DNA of 8,045 nt, from the NCBI GenBank assembly GCA_005878995.1, contig VBME01000190.1, positions 1 through 8,045 on the forward strand, given 5' to 3'. How positions within the stretch are numbered: position 1 is the first letter of the stretch; every line of letters starts with the position of its first letter. The notes under the pieces are model-generated. The model did no database searches. It saw only the letters and a list, made by a program, of their open reading frames with translations, and was not told the origin of the DNA. This DNA is from Methanobacteriota archaeon. GTDB taxonomy: Archaea > Thermoplasmatota > Thermoplasmata > RBG-16-68-12. A program made the translations under genes and the position numbers. This document shows positions 6,657-8,045 of the stretch, piece after piece.

Positions 6657-8045
6657 TCACATTTCCTTGGGGGCCCGAAGGCCGAGCCCGCCAAGGGCGT
6701 TCTGCAGGACAATCCGAGACACGTCCACCAGGTCGAGCCGCGCCTCCCGAAGGGCCGCGGGCTGAGCCGTCAACACGGGACAGTCCCGATAGAACTGGTT
6801 GAATTGCGACGCGAAATCCGCGGCATACGAGGCGACCGCATGGACACGACGGCCCTCGGCGGCCTCCCGAACGGTCGAAGGGAACTTGGCGATCCAGCGG
6901 ATCAGCCCCTGCTCCTGCGGGTGGACGAGCAAGCGCGGGTCGCCGGATCGGCGCGCGTCCGCCTTCGCGAGGATGCTGCACGCGCGGGCGTGCGCGTACT
7001 GGAGGAACGGCGCGGAGTTGCCCTCGAAGTTGAGCGCCTCCTCCCACCGGAACATAATCGATTTCTCCGCCTGCACGCGGACGATGTTGTACCGGACCGC
7101 GCCGATGCCAATCGTCTCCGCGATCTCCCGCTTCTTTGCCTCCGAGAGGTCGTCCCGCCGTTTCGCGACCTCCGCGTATGCACGCTCTATCGCTTCGTCG
7201 ATCAGGTCGTCCAGGTAGACGCCACGTCCCTTGCGGGTCGACATCCGGCCCTCCGGGAGGTTCACAAAGGCGTAGAAGATCGTCTCCGGCTCCCACTGGA
7301 CGCCCATGAGCTTGAGCGCCGCCTTCAACCGCAAGAACGAGAGCTTGTGGTCTTCCCCGATCAGGTCAATCGCGATGTCGCACCGGCCCATCTTGTTCAG
7401 GTGATACGCGATGTCGCGCGTCGTGTAGAGGGAGGTCCCGTCGCGGCGGACGAAGAGATATTTCGCGGCGTCCCCTTCGAGGCCGAATGCGCTCAGATCG
7501 ATGTAACGCGCGCCGTCCTCCTCCTTTGAGAGAGGCATCAGCCGCGCAATCACCCGCTGAACGCTCCCGTCGAGGATCGCGTCGCTCTCCCAGAAGAAGG
7601 AGTCGAAGCCCACGTTCACGCGGCGCAGGGTTTCTAGGACGCTCCTCAGGACCGTCTCCCCGACTTTGCGGATGTCTTTCGTAAGCTGGACGTCGCCCCT
7701 CTCGAAGCGCTGGGTGAGCCGCTCGACCTCCTGCTTCAGGGCCTCGTCGGCCTCGAGCTGCGCGCTCGCCTTCTGGTACAGCTTCACGTAGCGGTACTCA
7801 ACCGGGTCCTTCGGATCGGACGAATCCGCGGGCAGATGGGTAACGGCCCAGTACAGCAGGACCATCTGCCGGCCGATGTCGTTCACGAGGTACTCGCTCG
7901 TGACCGGGTACCCCGCGATCCGCATCAGGCGGACCAGGGCGTCGCCGACAAACGGATTGCGCGCCCGTCCCACGTTCAACGGTCCCGTCGGGTTCGCGCT
8001 CGTGTGCTCGAGCAACACCCGCTCCTTCCGGGGTGGTGAGGTCCC
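6657..8045 (-). CDS. argS: Arginyl-tRNA synthetase, 5' end outside the window
   Basis: This class I synthetase charges tRNA-Arg with arginine in the cytoplasm. The frame is open through base 8045, giving 462 C-terminal residues. Archaeal enzymes usually have about 550-570, so roughly the first 100, the N-terminal tRNA-contact domain, are missing. The visible part begins just before the HIGH region, SANPTGPLNVGRARN (16-30 of the visible part). It continues with VNDIGRQM, a Rossmann core, the KMSKS equivalent MSTRKG (268-273, bases 7227-7244), and the anticodon-binding DALR domain starting near FLQYAHARA. It ends with the family-typical LGLRAPKEM. The first HIGH residue is Asn (codon 7974-7976) where His is expected. 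The GTG near 8018 is internal, not the start. The gene is convergent with the surface protein, with 38 bases between stops and no obvious T-rich terminator. Confidence 0.95.
   Translation of the reverse strand, partial: GTSPPRKERVLLEHTSANPTGPLNVGRARNPFVGDALVRLMRIAGYPVTSEYLVNDIGRQMVLLYWAVTHLPADSSDPKDPVEYRYVKLYQKASAQLEADEALKQEVERLTQRFERGDVQLTKDIRKVGETVLRSVLETLRRVNVGFDSFFWESDAILDGSVQRVIARLMPLSKEEDGARYIDLSAFGLEGDAAKYLFVRRDGTSLYTTRDIAYHLNKMGRCDIAIDLIGEDHKLSFLRLKAALKLMGVQWEPETIFYAFVNLPEGRMSTRKGRGVYLDDLIDEAIERAYAEVAKRRDDLSEAKKREIAETIGIGAVRYNIVRVQAEKSIMFRWEEALNFEGNSAPFLQYAHARACSILAKADARRSGDPRLLVHPQEQGLIRWIAKFPSTVREAAEGRRVHAVASYAADFASQFNQFYRDCPVLTAQPAALREARLDLVDVSRIVLQNALGGLGLRAPKEM

Noticed and set aside
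4960..7296. Open frame of 778 codons on the minus strand, antisense to the surface protein and overlapping argS
   Set aside because: Same biased composition, no domain, and it conflicts with two clear genes; treated as a shadow of codon bias.
1..8045. CRISPR array, insertion sequence or defence cassette
   Set aside because: No regularly spaced repeats, transposase motifs, or nuclease/helicase defence genes are visible on either strand.

Overview
The window reads as a chromosomal segment of a GC-rich euryarchaeon, most likely an uncultured member of Thermoplasmatota or a related lineage. The evidence is archaeal TATA elements at sensible distances from starts, a mixture of genes with and without Shine-Dalgarno sites, an archaeal-type arginyl-tRNA synthetase, a very sequon-rich secreted PKD protein with a C-terminal membrane anchor, and a small protein resembling the archaeal DUF6015 family. 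The lineage is inferred from protein style, not from a marker gene.

Layout, left to right. Positions 1-168 hold the end of a small two-segment membrane protein whose frame is broken near base 47. Positions 169-297 are non-coding and carry an unusual palindrome made of two tRNA T-arm consensus sequences back to back; the right one continues into a perfect tRNA 3' end. Positions 298-855 (minus) form a two-gene unit, a 52-residue protein followed by a triple zinc-ribbon protein, read from a TATA element near 895. A divergent promoter near 993 drives the 119-residue DUF6015-like gene (plus), which meets pcm (minus) tail to tail with one base between the stops. Upstream of pcm on the same strand is an SLC13/ArsB-type ion transporter, and the two probably form one operon. 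The transporter is divergent from a roughly 1020-residue surface protein (plus), with a single near-symmetrical TATA element between them. The surface protein is convergent with argS (minus), whose 5' end lies outside the window.

Functionally this is mostly a housekeeping neighbourhood: protein repair (pcm), translation (argS), ion transport and cell-surface structure, with three small uncharacterised proteins. No CRISPR array, transposase, toxin-antitoxin pair or defence cassette is visible. The items most worth a second look are the tRNA-derived palindrome, an unusual HIGH-motif residue in argS, and the small-protein/zinc-ribbon operon.
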